A stretch of 64,000 nt of DNA, taken from NCBI RefSeq assembly GCF_017921895.1, contig NZ_JAFIDN010000007.1:124001-188000 (forward strand), given 5' to 3'. Within the stretch, counting starts at the first letter, position 1. Every line of letters starts with the position of its first letter. Origin of the DNA: Natronogracilivirga saccharolytica (GTDB lineage: Bacteria; Bacteroidota; Rhodothermia; Balneolales; Natronogracilivirgulaceae). Shown here one piece after another: positions 1 through 8,132 of the stretch. A program made the translations under genes and the position numbers. The notes beneath the pieces were generated by a model, which had not been told where the DNA came from, did not search any database, and saw only the letters and a program-made list of their open reading frames with translations.

Positions 1-2
1 TT

Positions 3-839
3 TTATTCTTCAAAATACCTCCGTAATGCTTTGGCTATGGACTCCTTTTTGAACTGGGCACCAGCATGATCGCGATATTTTAGCCGGATATGGTAGTTCA
101 GCCTTGCCAATGGTTCATTGTTCAGCTTGGGATCCAAGCCCATAGCGTCTGTGACTGCTTGATTGGGACCTTTCACATTGATATATGGGCTGAAATACTC
201 CTGACCCAAAAGCAAATAGTCTTTCAGATACTGTATCGCCTGAAGTGCCATATCTGCCATCATCAGCTTCTCAGCGCTCTCACTAAGCGCCATTCGTAAA
301 TTTCGGGGTATTTGATTATTCTTTCTGTCGATAAATACCATGTTGTTTGTGTAGGCGTAATTACCGGCATCAAGCAATCGCTTTAGATTTTTGGAAACGG
401 GTTCCAAGTGTGGTTGGCGCTTATCGACAATCGATAAATCTATCATTTCGGCAGACTCGGGATCCAGATACCTGAAATCAATGTTAGACTGCTTAAGAAA
501 TGATTGCACCGCTTTTAAAATTTGCCAGAAATAGCGGTTATATTCGCTCAATAGCTCTTTTTGGGAGTCTGAGACAATGGTTGCGTAAACCTCGGATGTG
601 TCCAGGCCATTGAATTTTTCAAGAATGGCGTAAAACAATTTTTCAGACTCGAAAAATGTCGAACGGTAGGTTCTGGAAATCAAGTCGGCATCGGGCTTTT
701 CTTGTGCTCTCAGACAATGAGCCAGGTACATGATTGCGAATTGCCAGTAAAGCTTTTGAATTCGGGCGTTATGCTTATCGAAATCACGCTCATATTTTTG
801 AATTTTGATTTGCTTAGGCAGGTTCTCTAATGAAATCAC
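3..839 (-). CDS. Hypothetical protein, 278 aa
   Basis: I do not recognise this protein. It is complete: it begins at an ATG at 839 and stops with TAA at 3-5. It is rich in charged and aromatic residues, seems largely helical, and has no signal peptide or membrane segment, so a cytoplasmic protein is likely. The N-terminal third is helix-like with many Lys, Glu and Tyr residues. The C-terminal part contains an LGQEYFSPYINVKG segment that could be a loop. It is AT-rich like the rest of the island and is divergent from the gene at 1083, sharing a 243-base promoter region. It is probably island cargo of unknown function. Confidence 0.7.
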   Translation of the reverse strand: MISLENLPKQIKIQKYERDFDKHNARIQKLYWQFAIMYLAHCLRAQEKPDADLISRTYRSTFFESEKLFYAILEKFNGLDTSEVYATIVSDSQKELLSEYNRYFWQILKAVQSFLKQSNIDFRYLDPESAEMIDLSIVDKRQPHLEPVSKNLKRLLDAGNYAYTNNMVFIDRKNNQIPRNLRMALSESAEKLMMADMALQAIQYLKDYLLLGQEYFSPYINVKGPNQAVTDAMGLDPKLNNEPLARLNYHIRLKYRDHAGAQFKKESIAKALRRYFEE

Positions 840-1082
840 TGTGACGCTTTGTTATAAAGATTTTTTTAAAAAAGATCGACATGGGTAAAATCATAATTCT
901 GAATGTTAATTGAATTAGATTTTTCAAATTTTATAGGAAGCGTCTTGCGAATATCATGAATTCTGTGTTCTATTGATATAAGTACCTTACATAGCAGAAG
1001 CGATCGCTAAAAAAATTAGCCATCTGACTCGTTTCGACACATACGACATTTCAGAACTTAACCAAAGTGGTTAAGGGAGGAA

Positions 1083-2630
1083 ATGGCCTCCAGCTTAAAA
1101 AAAGAGGGAGCCTACCTTCTTAATAATGCTAGACATGGAGGCCTTATGGCTTATTCAAAAGACAATTCATCTCAAAATTCCGGAACACGGTTACGAAAAA
1201 AAGAAACCAACGCCGGAGCTACTGCCGCAAGTAGCAGTTTTATCCTATCATCAACTCGGGGTGTTGCAAATCCGGTTACTGATCCAGGCATTCTTGATCA
1301 GCAAAAAATATTTGCTGAAGCACTTCGTCAAACAAGCCCAATTGCTGCACATGGTTCACGTGATGCTGGTCAAGCTGCAACGTCATTAGGGAATGGTACC
1401 GGATTGCCAAACGGCTTGAAACCCATCACCTGTAAACAAATGGTCACCAATGGAAAGAGTCTAAAAAGTCTCATTGGGGGCGTTAATCCATGCGGAAAAA
1501 CAGCAGAAGTTGTTGCTGTCCATGATTATAAGGTTCTGCATGCGGGAGGAGATGCTCAAATTACCAACCCGCCTCTAAAAATTGCAGAAAATGTTGGAGA
1601 TATCCGGTTATCTCCGGACCAGGCAAGTAAAAAAGACCTGATTTTTAGATTCCGAACAAATGATGGGATGCTGATTACGAAACAAAATGGGCAGGTAAAA
1701 ACAGGTTCGGGCGCCTATATTTCCAAAAAATTGGTGGAAATGACAAAGTCTCCGGGGTATGGCAAAATCGGGTATGTTGACGCCCGGTTCGTCAATGAGG
1801 ATGGTACACCACGGATTGCAAAAGATGCGTTTACAAAACACCAGGCTTTAAAACTTCAGAAGGCAAAAGTACGCCTGCGAGGTATTCGAGAACTGGATTC
1901 CCGATCCAAGCAATTGCATGAAGATTTGCAAAGTTACACCACTGATGAACTGGATCCCGTTACGCGTTCGAAGCTGATGCAATTTCGTGAAGATATCGCA
2001 CGTGCATATCAGTGGAAGGGAGTCACCACCAGAATGGCCGGAGGTATGGGATTAGCGGCGGCTTCAGCTGCCGTGGTATCATTGATCACGCAAGCTGCTT
2101 CAGATGGCGAAATTAATGGCGCCGAGATTGGTGAAGCGGCAATTCAGGGTGGTTTGTTCGGCGCAGGTGGTGTACTTGCAGATGCAGGAATTTATCACAT
2201 CTGCATGACCCAGAATATCCCACCCGAGTCAGCAAAAATAATTGCTCAGCAGGGTGTTGGTGTTGGTTTTTGTCTTTTGGCAATTGGCATGGACATACAG
2301 TCCGAAGTTGAGGCAGTACAGAATGGGGAAATCTCACGAGCTGACGCAATGGCCGGTGGTTCCCTGAAGATAGCATTGGACCTGTTACCGCTGGTACTTT
2401 CTCCTTTAGGGTTAGCTGGTGTTCCTATACTCGTGGGTGCGCAACTTGGGGGCCGTTGGGTTATCACCAAGGTAAGAGAAGCCGATCGGAATATTCGGCT
2501 TGAATTTCATAAAAACCTCGAAAAGGCCGAATCACTGGCAATAAGACTTGATCATATTGATAAGATGGCTGATGTGATCAGGAGCGAATGTGAAGAAACA
2601 GATCGGATTTTTGAGGCGGCAATGTCATAA
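1083..2630 (+). CDS. Hypothetical glycine-rich membrane-associating protein, 515 aa
   Basis: No family recognised. Residues 1-300 are polar, with a Ser/Gly/Ala-rich start and a charged linker (about 250-315). The second half holds hydrophobic Gly/Ala-rich segments at about 319-337, 355-372, 390-404 and 425-460, resembling glycine-zipper helices that insert into or assemble at membranes. The last 50 residues are a charged helix. There is no signal peptide. The start is uncertain: at 1083 an AAGGGAGG lies only 2 bases upstream, while an in-frame ATG at 1146 (residue 22) has GGAGG 4 bases upstream and is at least as good. A small hydrophobic/coiled-coil gene follows 42 bases later, so the two probably form one unit. 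Function is unknown; an effector or membrane-active role is only a guess. Confidence 0.7.
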   Translation: MASSLKKEGAYLLNNARHGGLMAYSKDNSSQNSGTRLRKKETNAGATAASSSFILSSTRGVANPVTDPGILDQQKIFAEALRQTSPIAAHGSRDAGQAATSLGNGTGLPNGLKPITCKQMVTNGKSLKSLIGGVNPCGKTAEVVAVHDYKVLHAGGDAQITNPPLKIAENVGDIRLSPDQASKKDLIFRFRTNDGMLITKQNGQVKTGSGAYISKKLVEMTKSPGYGKIGYVDARFVNEDGTPRIAKDAFTKHQALKLQKAKVRLRGIRELDSRSKQLHEDLQSYTTDELDPVTRSKLMQFREDIARAYQWKGVTTRMAGGMGLAAASAAVVSLITQAASDGEINGAEIGEAAIQGGLFGAGGVLADAGIYHICMTQNIPPESAKIIAQQGVGVGFCLLAIGMDIQSEVEAVQNGEISRADAMAGGSLKIALDLLPLVLSPLGLAGVPILVGAQLGGRWVITKVREADRNIRLEFHKNLEKAESLAIRLDHIDKMADVIRSECEETDRIFEAAMS

Positions 2631-2672
2631 GAGAAAAAACTTAATTCTAATCTAAAATAATGGAGTAAAGCT

Positions 2673-2981
2673 ATGTTACCAATAATTCCAGCAATTCCAG
2701 TAATCGCTTATAAAATCAGCACTGGTATTGCCGTAGGTGTGAGCATCATAACGGGAATTTGGGCAAAAGGACAGTACGACGAGCGCTGGTATGAGAAATA
2801 TAAATACGAAGAAAAGATAGAAAACTTGGAAAAAGTAATCTCTGAAATGGAGTTGCAATATCAGGAATTACGGAATATGTTTGGTGAACGGGATCAACAG
2901 GTTCGTGACCTAGCAAGCAGAATCAAGGAACTTAAACGTGAGGTTGCAGAACTCAAAGCCGAGGCCGAGACTGCGTATTAA
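2673..2981 (+). CDS. Small membrane-anchored coiled-coil protein, 102 aa
   Basis: No family recognised. Residues 1-29 are a Pro/Ile/Gly-rich hydrophobic stretch (MLPIIPAIPVIAYKISTG...) that would act as a membrane anchor. Residues 30-42 are aromatic and charged. Residues 43-100 are an almost continuous Glu/Lys/Leu heptad-like coiled coil. This layout suits a partner, regulator or anchor of a larger membrane protein. It lies 42 bases after the Gly-rich protein gene (ending 2630) in the same orientation, so co-expression is likely; there is a GGAG at 2661-2664, 8 bases before the ATG. It may serve as an immunity or assembly partner, but nothing in the sequence proves this. Confidence 0.65.
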   Translation: MLPIIPAIPVIAYKISTGIAVGVSIITGIWAKGQYDERWYEKYKYEEKIENLEKVISEMELQYQELRNMFGERDQQVRDLASRIKELKREVAELKAEAETAY

Positions 2982-3318
2982 ATGATGAAAAGTTTATCAG
3001 ATAAGTAAGTGACCCTACATCTCCGGATATTTCGGCTTCCTGGATCTAAAGGATCATTATATCTTCTAGCTGTTATCTTTATTACACGCCGGGGGGGGTG
3101 AGTATATCGCTTGGGTTAATTCCAGCAGACGAAATCACGAAAATTAATCTGCTTCCTAAAAACCAAATCCATTCTTCAGCATGAATGCAGAACCAAGCGT
3201 GACATTGGATATCTTTTGGGAATAATTATTCACACAAAAGCAAATAAGTGGTGACGAAAGTGGTGATATATCTATAAAAAAGTGATGTATTTAGTCATTA
3301 AATAGGAAAAATCCATTC
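2982..3318. other. Non-coding end of the island
   Basis: I see no gene here. The stretch contains a run of eight G at about 3091-3098 and two direct repeats agtggtga at 3247-3254 and 3259-3266 with a 12-base period, placed 50-70 bases from the tRNA scar. Their spacing resembles recombinase arm sites, but this is inference. Confidence 0.4.
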
Positions 3319-3363
3319 ACTCATAATCGATTGGTCGGGGGTTCAAGTCCCTCCGGGCCCACC
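3319..3363 (+). other. Displaced 3' half of a tRNA-Ile2(CAU)-like gene; attachment-site scar
   Basis: From the anticodon loop (CTCATAA, anticodon CAT at 3322-3324) onward this reads as a normal tRNA: anticodon 3' stem, variable loop TGGTC, T stem GGGGG pairing with CCCTC, T loop TTCAAGT, acceptor 3' strand CGGGCCC and discriminator A. It closely resembles the matching part of E. coli tRNA-Ile2 (ileX), as I recall it. Upstream of 3319 there is no D arm or 5' acceptor strand, and the bases before the loop cannot pair with the stem. It is therefore a fragment, not a working tRNA, and marks the crossover of an integrated element. Confidence 0.75.
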
Positions 3364-3368
3364 TTGAT

Positions 3369-3413
3369 AACCCGTCAAGTAATTGCTATTTAGTTGCTTG
3401 ACGGGTTTTTTTT
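3369..3413 (+). terminator. Intrinsic terminator of the original tRNA gene
   Basis: A perfect 11-base stem (AACCCGTCAAG at 3369-3379 with CTTGACGGGTT at 3397-3407) is followed by a run of eight T (3406-3413). It starts five bases after the tRNA fragment, so it was most likely the terminator of the intact tRNA before the island separated its two halves. Confidence 0.85.
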
Positions 3414-3545
3414 GATATGGTATTACCAGTTTTGTTACCAATACTTAAACCATTTCCTTTCTTTATTATTGAATCTACTGTATATAAACTGTTCTTTCCG
3501 GCCAGTGAAGGGATCATATGCAGCTTTATCTTCGCATAATATTCC

Positions 3546-4758
3546 TCAATGCACCAGTGTCATCTTCCGCGAAATCTCCTGAACAACCTCCGGCTCCTCA
3601 TCCGCTGAGGTAACCGTGACCGACGCCATCGCGGGATCACCCTCGATGTGATTGCGCGTGAGTGAGGTGACCAGGTAATCGAACTCTTCATGACCGGACG
3701 AGGGAATATGATCGAGATATTCGGTCTGCCCGGTCACATAAACCAGGTTCCGCGGATCGGAAATAACGCCGGAAATATCCGAATAGCTCCCGTGCGGCAC
3801 CCTGTAAATGGCGAACCGCAGAAAGGGATCGGGATCACGTCCTATCGCGGGTTTATCCCACGTGAGGTGCACCTTTCGGTGAGCGGATGCCTGCTCCTCC
3901 GACCCTTGATCCCTCTCAGCCGCCAGTTCAACCGGCGCCGGTGGCGGCTCATCCCCAATCCATGGTATCGGAGGGACAAGCGCAGGCGTATCATATCGTC
4001 CATCAAGGTCCTGCTCCCGGAGAAACGCCTGCCGAAAATGCGCATGTCCCTGCGCTCCAATCGCCCGCGTAGTATCGATCTGACGAGGGAGCTCATCCTG
4101 CACTTCTTCGATGTAAGTCCCGAGCCCGGCGTACACATGCCGGCCCTCGCGGTGCACCATCCAGTCGTTCAGCATCCATGCAAAATCCATCGACTCATGG
4201 GTATGATCCTGGATCGGATCCACGTCGTACTTTTCCACGATCTCCAGAATATTCTCAATCACCCATTCACGGGTCTCCGGGCGGCCGGGATTCAGCCAGT
4301 ACCGGTCGGCACCGTCATCCACAAAAACCGTATCCACCCATTCGGGATGGGTAAAGCGAACATGCAGCGGCTCGGCGCTTTCACTGATGTCGGTCGCCTC
4401 GTTGCCGATGCTGAACACGTTGAACCAGGCATGCAGCTCCATGCCCCGTTTGTGAGCCTCTTCGACGGCAACCTGCAGGGGATCCCATCCCGGATCTTCC
4501 CCGGCACTTCCGGTCAGCCAGGGCGCCCACGGCAGCCGCTCACTCGGATAAAAGGCATCGGACCGCGAAACTGCCTGAAAAAAGACGGCGTTGATGCCGT
4601 GCTCATCCGCCTGACGGATAATTTCACGCAGCGATGATTCCTGTTGTGATGCGGTTTGTCCGGTGGCCGGCCAGTCCAGTCCGAAAACGGTCGTCAGCCA
4701 GATGGCCCGCATTTCATGTTTGGGGGTGGATGATAGCCAAAAAAATCCGGCTTTGCAT
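3546..4758 (-). pseudogene. Decayed GHL10 (YngK/DUF187-like) glycoside hydrolase
   Basis: The frame 4712-3546 (388 codons) matches the GHL10 family at both ends: MRAIWLTTVFGLDWP at the start, IGAQGHAHFRQAFL and a fibronectin-type-III-like C-terminal domain after about residue 280. Members usually have about 500 residues with a signal peptide. Here two lesions are visible. First, about 115 residues are missing after KYDVD (residue 165), which jumps directly to PIQDHTHESMDF; the GIHFDYFRYP catalytic region and the rest of the barrel centre are lost. Second, a hydrophobic signal-like start (MQSRIFLAIIH) lies at 4758 in another frame, separated by a slip at the C run 4723-4727. The family normally cleaves glycans in the envelope, but this copy should be inactive. 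Confidence 0.7.
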
Positions 4759-4852
4759 CTCCATCAGCAAGAAAGGGATATTTTTTTTATACTTGGATAC
4801 CTTCACGGCGGCAGAGAACAAAACCGGCAAACTCTTTTTCATATTGAGCTTT

Positions 4853-5092
4853 ATGAGGTGTCAGACAGGAAAAAACAGTTACAGTACAAAGGTTCTCGCA
4901 GAGACGGCGCTGATTGATATACACATTCACCGCAACTTTACTCCTGATCAGGGGCCGCAGAACGTGTACCAGTGTGAGTTTTGCGGCGCTTGGCACTTTA
5001 CCAGCAAATCCCCGGAACGAAATAAGCGATTGCAGGAGATGATTGACTCAGGTGAGATGCGGCGCTTGCAGCTGGCAAGGCAGTGGGAATGA
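4853..5092 (+). CDS. Small zinc-ribbon-like protein, 79 aa
   Basis: The product begins MRCQTGK and contains VYQCEFCGAWHFTSK, giving a likely zinc site from Cys3, Cys41, Cys44 and His48. This arrangement (CxTGK near the start, then YxCxxCGxWHxTSK, then a charged helix) recurs in small uncharacterised bacterial and phage proteins. The remainder is a Lys/Arg/Glu-rich helix. The open frame extends back to 4634, but that part is antisense to the decayed GHL10 gene and looks non-coding, so I chose the ATG at 4853 because the family pattern starts there. Function is unknown; binding to nucleic acid or a partner protein is possible. Confidence 0.7.
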   Translation: MRCQTGKNSYSTKVLAETALIDIHIHRNFTPDQGPQNVYQCEFCGAWHFTSKSPERNKRLQEMIDSGEMRRLQLARQWE

Positions 5093-5302
5093 GCCGGGTG
5101 CATTTCAACACTCACACGCTTTTACGCATATATAGACTGAGTTTCAGTGGTGTACCGGAAAGAGGCTTCGAGGTGATTCAGATCCAGAACTTCATAAAGA
5201 GTATTACTGCCAGGTACGCAATCATTTAATCAGGCCACAGGATGTGAAAAAACCTTGTTTCCGGACGACAAAGGTGCCATTTTAGTGGAAAATTAAAGAA
5301 AA

Positions 5303-5974
5303 ATGCCCCGCAATCCTCCGGAAAACCACAAAAGGATCATGGTTTCAGATTTTGACGGCACCATGACCAGATACGACTTTTTTGATATGGCCCGCCGGCA
5401 TCTGCCAACGGCTGCAGACCATGATTACTGGCAGGATTATCTGGACGGAAAATTATCTCACTCTGAGGCAATGGCATCCATTTTCGGTGCAATCCGGACG
5501 GATCACCAGGGTATGGGAAACGCCTTGGCCCGTATGGAACTTGACCTGACACTCCGTGATTCCGTGACCAGACTTGAAGCTGCCGGATGGAAGATTATCG
5601 TTGCTTCCGCCGGATGTGAGTGGTACATCGAGCGGTTGCTGTACAAAGCAGGGCTTGATCTGGAAGTGCATGCCAATCCCGGCACATATACTCCCGAAAA
5701 CGGCCTGGAGCTGACCTTGCCAACGAACTCACCCTATTATGATCCCGAAAAGGGTATAGATAAAGAAGCGATCGTCCGCAGGGCCCTTTCGCAGGATCCG
5801 CAGGCAGCCTTTGCCGGAGACGGCCGTCCCGATATTGAGGCTGCAATGATTGTCAGTGGAGACTGCCTGTTCGCCCGCGGCATTCTGGCCGATTACCTCA
5901 CTGGAAAAGGCCGTCCTTTCCATTATTTTAATAACTGGAAACAAATAGCAGATACGCTTCTGGATCAGAGATAA
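5303..5974 (+). CDS. HAD-family phosphatase (MtnX/SerB-like), likely glycerol-1-phosphate or related phosphomonoesterase
   Basis: A soluble 223-residue HAD phosphatase. Motif I is DFDGT (residues 16-20, nucleophile Asp16 and acid/base Asp18), motif II is the Ser of VASAGCEWY, and motif IV is GDGRPDIEA. It most resembles the MtnX/phosphoserine phosphatase branch with an alpha-helical cap. It is followed 25 bases later by a glycerol-1-phosphate dehydrogenase in the same direction, so the pair probably forms an operon. Bacillus subtilis has the same kind of pair (AraL phosphatase and AraM dehydrogenase). By context the substrate may be sn-glycerol-1-phosphate, giving a route between dihydroxyacetone phosphate and glycerol. 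That substrate is inferred, not shown by motifs. Confidence 0.8.
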   Translation: MPRNPPENHKRIMVSDFDGTMTRYDFFDMARRHLPTAADHDYWQDYLDGKLSHSEAMASIFGAIRTDHQGMGNALARMELDLTLRDSVTRLEAAGWKIIVASAGCEWYIERLLYKAGLDLEVHANPGTYTPENGLELTLPTNSPYYDPEKGIDKEAIVRRALSQDPQAAFAGDGRPDIEAAMIVSGDCLFARGILADYLTGKGRPFHYFNNWKQIADTLLDQR

Positions 5975-5999
5975 TCTTTATTTATCGGTCAGCATACAT

Positions 6000-7049
6000 A
6001 TGCAACACACCCAAATAGACATACCCAGCCTTGTCCGAATCAAAGCCGGAGCTGCCGGACGCGTCGGGATATACGCTCGCCGAAATGATTTTACGGATGT
6101 CGTGATTCTTCACAGCAGTGATCTGAAAACGAATTTAATGCAGCGACTTCGTGAAGGTCTTGAGGCCGAACAGATTTCGGTTAGGAATCAACGGGCCGTT
6201 GAAGAAGCCTCATTCGAGCAGGCCCGGGAGCTTTTTACGAAATTGCCTTCCGGGACCCGGGCTATCCTGGGATATGGCGGTGGCAAGGCGCTCGATACGG
6301 CCAAATATGTCTCGTTCCTGAGCCGCTTGCCTTATATATCTATTCCAACGTCACTATCCAACGATGGAATGTGCAGCCCACAGTCCAGTCTGAGCCTGGA
6401 AGGCCGCCGAAAATCGCTGCCATCCAGTATGCCTTTTGGAGTCGTGATCGATACCGAAGTCTGCCTGGAAGCGCCTGAAATACTGTGGCTTTCCGGTGTA
6501 GGCGATCTGGTAGCCAAGCTGACAGCGATCACCGACTGGAAGCTTGCTTTTCACGCGGTCGGAACAAAAATAGACGATTTCGCCGCATTGCTATCAGACT
6601 CAACGGTTTTTCAGTTCATTGCCCGCCCTCAGCGCGATCTTGAAGGAGTCAGGCTGCTGGGAACCGCACTGATGCTCAATGGCATATCGATGGGCGTTTG
6701 CGGGTCATCACGTCCTGCAAGCGGCAGCGAACATCTGATCTCCCATGCGCTGGATTCATTGAAGAGCAAGCCGGCTCTGCATGGCCTCCAAGTCGGAGTT
6801 GCCACCTATCTTGTCAGCCTGCTCCAAAAGCGGAATTCGGAAACCATTGCCGGACTGTTCGAGAAGACCGGCTTCTGGGATGCCATCGCGTCTGATCCCT
6901 TCAAGCTGTCCGACTGGATAGAAGCCGTTCGTCTTGCGCCCGAAATGAAAGAGGATTTTTACACAGTGCTTTCTTCGCGCGACTGCCTGCCGGAAGCAGA
7001 GCATCTGATGCGCAATGATCCCTGGCTGAAATCCTGTTTTGTGGAATGA
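6000..7049 (+). CDS. egsA: sn-Glycerol-1-phosphate dehydrogenase (EgsA/AraM family)
   Basis: This enzyme interconverts dihydroxyacetone phosphate and sn-glycerol-1-phosphate with NAD(P)H, the archaeal-type glycerol phosphate stereochemistry. The 349-residue length fits the family. Visible motifs are the dinucleotide-binding GYGGGKALDTAK, the IPTSLSNDGMCSP segment, and the metal-site residues of the iron/zinc alcohol-dehydrogenase superfamily: Asp in GVGDLVAK, His in GSEHLISHALD and His in LHGLQVGV. It lies 25 bases after the HAD phosphatase. In Bacillus the equivalent enzyme supplies heptaprenylglyceryl phosphate synthesis; no PcrB/GGGP-synthase gene is present here, so the product may instead be dephosphorylated by its neighbour. 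Confidence 0.88.
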   Translation: MQHTQIDIPSLVRIKAGAAGRVGIYARRNDFTDVVILHSSDLKTNLMQRLREGLEAEQISVRNQRAVEEASFEQARELFTKLPSGTRAILGYGGGKALDTAKYVSFLSRLPYISIPTSLSNDGMCSPQSSLSLEGRRKSLPSSMPFGVVIDTEVCLEAPEILWLSGVGDLVAKLTAITDWKLAFHAVGTKIDDFAALLSDSTVFQFIARPQRDLEGVRLLGTALMLNGISMGVCGSSRPASGSEHLISHALDSLKSKPALHGLQVGVATYLVSLLQKRNSETIAGLFEKTGFWDAIASDPFKLSDWIEAVRLAPEMKEDFYTVLSSRDCLPEAEHLMRNDPWLKSCFVE

Positions 7050-7061
7050 CAGGCTCCGGCC

Positions 7062-8132
7062 TTAACGCAGCTTGTGCAATGTATTCATAATACGGAAGAT
7101 GAACCGTACGCATTTTTTTTGCCATGACTGGTGATTGAAGCTTCCGATGACGAATGCTTCCAGTTCCGGATGGTAAAACATGAATGCGCCGGTAGCACCA
7201 AGTACACCCCATGATTTGTATTTGGATGGCAGGATTATTGGAATGGGACGAACCTGCCAGATACCATATCCGTAATCCCATCCCGGATACAAAGGAGCTT
7301 TATCAGTGAGCATGGTTCCCAGGGTATGTTCCGATATCAAACGGTGTCCTGTCAGCGCCTGCATGAATTTGAGCAAATCATTCATTGGCGCTGTAACGCC
7401 GCCGCCTGAAAAGTCAATACCGGCAAAACCCCTGATGTCGTTCAGGCGGGTATCCTTGTAATAGAAGCCGGCTTCTTTATATGCAGGCTCTTTTTCCGGT
7501 TTTGAGTATTGGAGCATGTAGCTGTGCTCCATATTGACCGGATCAAAAATCAGTCTTTTCATCACGGCATGGAATGGCTCGCCGCAAACTCTTTCAACGA
7601 TCAGCCCGAGCAGATAGTAGTTGGTGTCGGTGTAATAAGATTTTTTCCCCGGTGCGGCAGATGGCTTGAGGTTTTTCTTGGCCCATTCGATACTTTCACT
7701 GGGACTGATAGCAAAGCTATGATCGGCAAGCATTTTTTCAAACAACGGGTAGAAGTTGTCAGGCAGCCCTGAAGTTTGATTCAACAGGTGTCGTATCTGA
7801 ATTTGCTGAGAATAGTCCTTCTGTTTATAGACATGCAGGCCGTCCATTAGCCCGAAATCGAGATACCGGCTGATGTTATCCTCAAAGGACAGTGCCTTTA
7901 GTTCGTGCAGTATCGCAACAAGTACAGAAGTAAACAGCTTGCCGACACTGGCCATGTACACAGGCTGATCCGGGTTCGGATTGCCGTTTTCTCCCGGACC
8001 TTCTGCCAGATTGAGATATAATTCTGTCTTGTTGGAATGAACAAGCAAGTAAGCGTTTTTCAAATTCGGGTCTTTCCGCACCTGGTCCCTGAACCGGGCT
8101 TCAATCCGTGATATTGCAGTGCTGTTATTCAT
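7062..8132 (-). CDS. Serine hydrolase of the class C beta-lactamase/esterase family
   Basis: The 356-residue product has the beta-lactamase-fold signature: SVGK at residues 62-65 (nucleophile Ser62, Lys65), a tyrosine motif in YYTDTNYYLLG, and a C-terminal GATGAFMFYHP in the place of the KTG/HxG strand. Such proteins act as esterases, D-aminopeptidases or transpeptidase-like hydrolases rather than true beta-lactamases. No signal peptide or lipobox is visible, so it may be cytoplasmic, which is unusual but not rare in the family. It is convergent with the glycerol-1-phosphate dehydrogenase (12 bases apart) and divergent from the TorF-like porin gene. Substrate is unknown. Confidence 0.85.
   Translation of the reverse strand: MNNSTAISRIEARFRDQVRKDPNLKNAYLLVHSNKTELYLNLAEGPGENGNPNPDQPVYMASVGKLFTSVLVAILHELKALSFEDNISRYLDFGLMDGLHVYKQKDYSQQIQIRHLLNQTSGLPDNFYPLFEKMLADHSFAISPSESIEWAKKNLKPSAAPGKKSYYTDTNYYLLGLIVERVCGEPFHAVMKRLIFDPVNMEHSYMLQYSKPEKEPAYKEAGFYYKDTRLNDIRGFAGIDFSGGGVTAPMNDLLKFMQALTGHRLISEHTLGTMLTDKAPLYPGWDYGYGIWQVRPIPIILPSKYKSWGVLGATGAFMFYHPELEAFVIGSFNHQSWQKKCVRFIFRIMNTLHKLR

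Larger units (their letters stand above)
1..3363. mobile_element. Right end of a genomic island integrated at a tRNA gene (partial)
   Basis: This segment is visibly more AT-rich than the rest of the window. It carries three genes that match no family I recognise and stops exactly at a tRNA 3' half (3319-3363) that has no 5' half. This is the usual scar left when an integrative element enters the 3' end of a tRNA gene: the intact, element-completed tRNA and the integrase would lie at the other end, left of the window. Two copies of the octamer agtggtga (3247-3254, 3259-3266) sit about 55 bases inside the boundary and could be recombinase arm sites. No integrase is visible, so the element boundaries and type are inferred. 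Confidence 0.5.

Noticed and set aside
3311-3363. Complete tRNA gene
   Set aside because: There is no D arm or 5' acceptor strand and the bases before the anticodon loop do not pair with the 3' stem; only the 3' half is present.
3690-4637. 315-codon open frame antisense to the GHL10 remnant
   Set aside because: Low complexity, Arg/Pro/Gly-rich translation with no family features; it is a shadow of the opposite-strand gene, which has clear GHL10 motifs.
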